From the NCBI GenBank assembly GCA_963971285.1, contig OZ020249.1:62001-126000 (forward strand): a DNA stretch of 64,000 bases, read 5' to 3'. Source of the stretch: Astropecten irregularis (lineage: Eukaryota > Echinodermata > Asteroidea > Paxillosida > Astropectinidae). A program made the position numbers and the translations under genes. Below, piece by piece: positions 58,704 to 64,000 of this stretch. The first letter of the stretch is position 1, and the number at the start of each line of letters is the position of its first letter. The notes beneath the pieces are model-generated. The model saw nothing but the letters and a program-made list of their open reading frames with translations, searched no databases and had not been told where the DNA came from.

Positions 58704-59628
58704 GGTCTTTCATGGGCACCAATCACAAGAGGGCAGCATTGCAGTATATATTCATACATGCAGCATTCTGCATTCTGAGAAAAAGTGAGTCTCAGTTTAA
58801 TTTCTTCAAAAAAACGACAGCACTCCATGGTATAAAATGTTCACAAAGATTTTTGAGAATCCTAACGATCCATAGTTTACCAGCCAGCATCCATGCATAA
58901 TTAACACATTTTGTACGTCCCAGAAAAACCAAAAATCTACATTCTCCTCCTAAAAAGAAAGAAAATAGACTCTTGTGCCATCATCAGTAAACAATACCCG
59001 ATACTTGAATAATATTTCATGTGCTTCGGCCTAGTAGTTAAATAAAAGTTACCAGCCCAGAACGTAGCAGAAATAATAATATTGGCAGAACATTTTCTGA
59101 CCCAGATAACACATTTGGGAACATTTATGTTTCCAAGTGAATGTCCTATTATGTGTAGCTTGAATGTTTCACACTTCTGTTCAATATCTAGGTAGGTTGT
59201 AAGGGGTACTGCCAATGTGTAGCACAAACATGGAACAGTGTTGCTTTTAGAGCATGTTGCATTCCTGTATCTCCTCATATTATTTTATAGAGTTTACTTT
59301 CCCCAAGACTAAAAGCCACTCCATGTACAAGAGGGGCTTCTTAAGAATCTGGTTAAAATGCCCCAAAGTGGAAATATTTGTATTAAAGAAAGCCATAAAT
59401 TCCCTATGAATTTTAATGGCTTTTATATCCTGTTCCTTCTACTGTTTATATTGGCCTTGTACTCTTGTGGCCTTGTCTTAATATTGGCTGTTATATCGTT
59501 AGTGTCTGATAATCTTCATAATTTGTGTAAAGATTAATGGCCTTGAGGTTTATACAGGTCTTGAGTTTCATCTTGGTAACAGGGAAAATGGTATGATGGT
59601 TGACGAAAATTAAACAATATCTGGAACA
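58704..59628. other. Unassigned non-coding sequence
   Basis: Nothing recognised. The 113-residue minus frame at 58,937-59,278 has no domain. Confidence 0.4.
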
Positions 59629-59629
59629 C

Positions 59630-59765
59630 TACATGTAGTATCCAGCCCAATATGTTGGCAGTGTCCCTAATTGTCAATTATCTTTGTTTGTTTGCCAGTC
59701 AGCAGCCATGAAACCACTCGCATACCGCTATATCCCAAGGATCGTGTAAGATATGTGGAACATTA
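59630..59765 (-). mobile_element. Composite element, 5' module only
   Basis: 'tccagcccaatatgttggca', 'caattatctttgtttgtttg' and 'cagccatgaaaccactcgca' are the reverse of the module upstream of the tRNA head at 60.6 kb. The tRNA unit is missing. Confidence 0.6.
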
Positions 59766-60570
59766 CCAATGCTGCAATCTGGGAAACTGATTTTTGTTAG
59801 AGGAATTATACCAGTGTTCTAAATATTATAAGAGTCTTATATGGTAAAGAGGACCCATACTGAAGTTCATTTGTGAAGTCTGTTGGCCTGTAAGTGTTGA
59901 TTATTAGGCTCATGCAGTCGAATAGCATTTTTTTTTACGAGTCTTCATAATCCAGCTTCAATCTTTCTCCGTGACTTGACGTGTTTGGCGGCACTTAAAA
60001 AGTAATGCATCATGTCTCTGGACTGCGCATCTGTGTTAAACTCACAAGCAAACCAACACGTGCGACAAACATGGTCATAAATTTGCAACCTATCTCCCTT
60101 ATATTGGGTTGGAAGGAATGAAGTGGAAATTAAAACAAATGGTGTCAAGTACCTTGACTCGATTTTATAGCATGACCACATTAAGCATTTGAATCCCCCT
60201 GACTGATCACACCATCTCAAGGTGAGAGAATTGTACACTGCTATATAGGCAAGCTGTTGCATAGTATCCTACTAATGCCTTTATGCCATTTTCTGCATGA
60301 AAAATGTATTAGTGCTGACTGACTATTCATTGGTTCGTCCAAATCATGTGACATAGCAACAGGGACTTTTGTATAGTCTGTGGAATATTTATGTAATAAT
60401 AATAATAATTTATTGTTTAAAGACAGTTACACTGCATGGCGTCTCAACCATCTGTACAATTTTCACACACAAACATGAAATCATGGAATCGTAGTCTAAA
60501 AAATATCTTGAACAAATATATTGAGTGATCGCCCGTGTACCGTTCTCAGGTTGCAGCATTGCTGCTGCGT
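59766..60570. other. Unassigned; fragment shared with 4.5 kb
   Basis: 'aatcatgtgacatagcaaca' at about 60,341 recurs from 4,521. An AAT repeat lies at 60,396-60,409. No gene was seen. Confidence 0.4.
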
Positions 60571-60574
60571 GTAG

Positions 60575-60800
60575 CGATGAAATGATCCCTGGGATATGGC
60601 AGTGTTTGCATGGTTTCATGGCTTCTGACTGCCAAATGAACAAAGATAATAGGGCTGGATGGCTCAGTTGGTAGATGGCGCCTGTTCAGGAGATTGCCGG
60701 TTTGAATCCCGCTCCAGTAAATGTTTCTTTGTTCACTTTTCAATTTAATTTCAGTTTAATAATTTCAGTCAGTTTCCCTTGTGGTTATTTGATGATTATA
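60575..60800 (+). mobile_element. tRNA-derived composite element, plus orientation
   Basis: The order is 'gatccctgggatatggcagt', 'tttcatggcttctgactgcc', box A 'ggctcagttggtag' at about 60,661, box B 'ggtttgaatcc' at 60,699-60,709, 'tttctttgttcacttttcaa', and 'gtcagtttcccttgtggtta'. The anticodon arm is shortened. The 3' hairpin tail is absent. Confidence 0.75.
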
Positions 60801-62414
60801 CAAATATAAATATTAAAAGCATTATAAGAAAGAGTAAAAAGACTAGTATTACGAAGATTACCTAAAGTACTATGTAAACAAGATTGTTTACGACTTAAAA
60901 CATTTCAGCAAATTACACATTGTACATACAAATAAATAACCATAAAACAATTAAATGTAAACTATGGTACTGGGTGAGTCAAAAAGACAGAGAGAATACT
61001 TGACTAAACAAATGTAAAGTAATCTTTAAAACCATTTACTACTCACTCAGATGCTTAGATTCCATCAAGCATTAACATTCCATGGACAGCTTGCAAAATT
61101 AGTACCTTTATTAAAATAGACATAACTCCTGTTAGGAATGACCAATTTGTTTCATTTTTTTCTAATAAGCAGGAGATCAGAGAATACTTGTTAGATATAT
61201 GTTTTACTGGATGTTTGAGTGTTATTTGTTTGGAAAATATCAGCAATCCCTGTCAAGTTCTTTTTGACTCACCCTGTACATGTATACATTGCATTACTGT
61301 ATCAGGAGTTCTTTATCATAATGGATTCATTCCATAAAAAAAGTTAAATTTTTTATATAAAGTCAGATTTTTAATTGATATATTTTTACAATTTATTTGG
61401 AAATGGCCATGCCAGTTTGATTCACGTGGAAGAAATGCCCCCTCCCATTCCCCATGGTCACATTTATTGGGAGTCATCCTTGAAGTTGAAATTTGACTGA
61501 TTAGTTTCACCTTTAACTAGCATTGTAACCATGGAGGGTTTATGAACCCTGGCGTTTAACAATGTTAATGGTGTGTTGTTGACAAAGCAGTGGGATTGAA
61601 GTTGGTGAGGTCCCAGCCCTTTCATTTTTAAGGGAAACTGGAGTGTTTATGTGCAATGAAAGAAGTCTGTGTATCAGATACCATTCAGATTTAACTCGCA
61701 AATTGAATTGATATAGTCAGGGTGCGTTTGGAGGTGGTTGGAAGACAGTTTTGCTATTAACTCATTCTAGAGTTAAGAACTCAAAAGAACTCAAAATGAA
61801 CTGTGTTTTGGGGCTTCTAAGAAAAAATAAAGAAATGTGTAGGCCTAACACTTTTTGATGCAACTTGAATTTCTGTAAAAAATTGTACGTGAGTGAATTT
61901 GGTTGAGGCATTTTAAGGCATCCTTCGTATGACGAAATGAATGAATTATGGGTAATAATTTGTCTGGTTGCCTGCGTCATTTATGTATCATCACAGTTGA
62001 TGCTGTCCCCAAGGTACCAGACTAGCACATTCATCATTGTCACCATCATCCCACCTTTTTACTTTCAATGGCTTCGAGGAAATAGGTCCGTCCACATTCC
62101 ACATACTATGACACAACCACTATGAAATGATCATTTATCCTTAGAAATCACACAAAAGTTATAAGGCCCAGAGGCTAAGCACAAGTAATTCCACATTTTG
62201 CAGAATGATTGAATGATCGTTGCTAGACTAATTCTTGGAGGTTGAAGAACACGCAACATGAAATATGCTAGGTGAGGAGGGCATGTCATGTGACCCAGAA
62301 TACCCAGGATGTGGGATTGAGATTGTTTGTCTAATATGACAGTTGCAAGTAGTTCACCAACCTCTGCAAATATTACACCCCACATGGAGAAAACCACAGA
62401 AGAAATTGTGGGAA
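60801..62414. other. Unassigned non-coding sequence
   Basis: 'gagtcaaaaagacagagaga' at 60,976 and 'ctttttgactcaccctgtac' at 61,261 could be the ends of an old inverted-repeat element of about 300 bp. Nothing else is recognised. Confidence 0.35.
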
Positions 62415-62601
62415 TATGTCAGGCCCTCTTAACTCTGAGCGTAAACACTGTGGCACTCTGAGACCGCTTTGTGGTCAATTATTGGCATATTGGATGCCAC
62501 ACCATTGGTCATACATCATCCTGTTTCTTTCCCTTGTGTGTTCAATTTCACTTTACTCTTGCCAATATTATGATCTCTTTCAACATTAAGTTCCAATTTT
62601 C

Positions 62602-62935
62602 TTTTAAAGGTACTATATCATACTTTGGTAGCATACCGAAATAGAAATCTTCGTGCAGATTTACCAGATTGAAAATACAGGAGTATAAAGATGGTGATGG
62701 GAGAAACATACTGTTAAATTATTTCTGTCTGAAATACTGTATTTATCCAGAAAAGAGTAAAACCAGTGACCAAAATGATGTTTTATTTTTTAAAGAAAGA
62801 CTTAAGAAATACTGTGGCCATTTTTCACTGTTTTCTTAAAAAGTGGGCACCGTATGTGACTCGAAATTTCACACATGACTGTTATTGTATCTTCCTTGAT
62901 ATTTTTGCCCATGAATATGTATTTCATTTAATTAT
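62602..62935 (+). mobile_element. MITE-like family A, right end lost
   Basis: The left end is 'ttttaaaggtactatatcat'. The body 'tgtggccatttttcactgtt' and 'gtgggcaccgtatgtgactc' is well kept. It fades after 'atatttttgcccatgaatat'. Confidence 0.75.
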
Positions 62936-63401
62936 CTTTGTCAAAGTTCTCAACTTTCCAAATGAATGAAGGATGATATAAAGAAACCCATCTGAACCAG
63001 TAACCAAACTTTATTTACAAAGGTTTTAGTCTTGGGAATCCTGTAAAGTCTCCCCCCCCTCCCCCGAAAACAGGGGGAAACACACTGCGCATGCTTTACT
63101 TTTGAATCAGGTACAGCCTATTAACATGTCCGTGCATGTCCGTGCATGCAGGTCAGTGCGGGTAATCATACATATTCAACAGTGTGTCATGGAGACGACG
63201 TAGCGCGCTACATAACGAGGTGTGCACGCAACTCATGGCCCTTACAGGCTTCCCAAGACTATGTTTCAGAGAGCCTTTTACGAACATACTTGCGTGCATG
63301 TGTGTGGGTCAGTGGGGTAATTGGTTTGTACGTTCCAGTTAAGAACATAGTCGTGAACCAAGACTATGTTCACTTTGGCATTATGTCCTTGCTTTTTAAT
63401 A
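62936..63401. other. Unassigned non-coding sequence
   Basis: The 92-residue frame from 63,146 to 63,424 has no domain. 'aagactatgttt' and 'gaacatagtc' repeat in both orientations. No element could be defined. Confidence 0.35.
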
Positions 63402-63768
63402 AAGGTAGTATCATACTTTGGTAAGAAACCAAAACAGAAATGTTCACAGATTTATGTATAACTTACAGGGTATAAAGATGGTGGTGGTAGAAACATAGCC
63501 TAAAATTGTTCCACCTGAAATGGTGTATTTATCCAGAAATTAGTAAAACAATGACCAAAAATCTTTTTGATCTTTTAAAAGATCAAAAATAAAAGAGAAA
63601 AGACTTATAAAAAATACTGTGGCTGTTTTTCACTGTTTTCTCAAACAGTGGGCACCATATGGGACTGAAATTTTCACAGACGACTGTTACTGTATCTGTC
63701 TTGGTATTTCTGCCCATTAATCTGTATTTCTTTGATAAAAACCAAAGTATGATACTATACCTTTAAAG
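63402..63768 (+). mobile_element. MITE-like family A, best full-length copy
   Basis: The left end 'aaaggtagtatcatactttg' and right end 'caaagtatgatactatacct' are inverted with one 2-bp insertion. The interior contains all family blocks, including the small hairpin 'gatcttttaaaagatc'. The element is about 365 bp with no coding capacity. It serves as the reference copy. Confidence 0.85.
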
Positions 63769-64000
63769 AGGCACCCTAGCTCCTATGTTAATCAACCATA
63801 CATGCTGCACTGTACCTGTACTAGAATTCTTGCCCAATTTGTGGAGTCCCTTTAATGTTTCCCACATGGCTTTGTTTATAGGTACTCCAAAGTTCAGGTC
63901 ACATGTCTCTCATTGGTAAAGTTCAAGACCTGACATCCATTAAATGTAATCCCCCAGATTGCATCTGAACCAGATTGCGTTGAAATCCCAACAATCTCCC

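Noticed and set aside
58327..58778. Pro-Glu, Gln-Ala and Gly-Ser repeat proteins on both strands
   Set aside because: All are frames of the same CCTGAG hexamer run inside a MITE.
63146..63424. 92-residue ORF near the window end
   Set aside because: No domain, and it overlaps the terminus of a family A element.

Overview
This window looks like intergenic or intronic DNA from a marine invertebrate deuterostome; an echinoderm is the best guess and a hemichordate or cephalochordate is possible. The evidence is AT-rich, intron-like sequence with no bacterial gene structure, frequent 'aggcctac' and 'acatgtac' words, tRNA-derived interspersed repeats, many short inverted-repeat elements, a DIRS retrotransposon and an L2/CR1-type retrotransposon tail. 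The organism call is inference. I found no complete host gene. The only host-exon candidate is a short ATG-containing segment at 56,872-56,935 with plausible splice sites. A higher-GC minus-strand ORF at 10,068-10,370 is weaker.

The best-defined object is a 6.1 kb DIRS-type tyrosine-recombinase retrotransposon at 15,556-21,684. It has 139-bp inverted terminal repeats identical base for base. Its 98-bp internal complementary region is the exact reverse complement of the two outer ends joined head to tail. Between them are broken gag, reverse transcriptase/RNase H and tyrosine recombinase genes. The ends are perfect while the genes are ruined (the RT catalytic YxDD box is cut by a stop), which suggests a non-autonomous copy moved recently in trans.

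The rest is a mosaic of small elements. Family A (termini near TTAAAGGTAGTATCATACTTTGG) has ten copies, concentrated at 6.7-7.9, 28.7-30.8, 44.6-46.7 and 62.6-63.8 kb. Family B has five copies and carries hexanucleotide repeat blocks just inside its inverted ends. Families C, D, F, K and L have two or three copies each, and E, G, H, I and J are single. A 1,011-bp element at 11,827-12,837 has CACTA-like ends. A composite tRNA-derived element recurs more than ten times. Its tail includes a small hairpin followed by GAAACGTC.

Five tandem arrays stand out: 32/49-bp units (3.34-4.48 kb), 72-bp units (9.52-9.81 kb), 13-bp units (34.05-34.67 kb), TCTGAT-type hexamers (49.10-50.11 kb) and about 115-bp units (52.54-52.86 kb). 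These account for most of the longest open frames outside the DIRS element. They read as repeat by-products, not proteins. A pyrimidine-rich kilobase lies at 54.27-55.33 kb. No rRNA, intact tRNA gene, CRISPR array or operon was seen.
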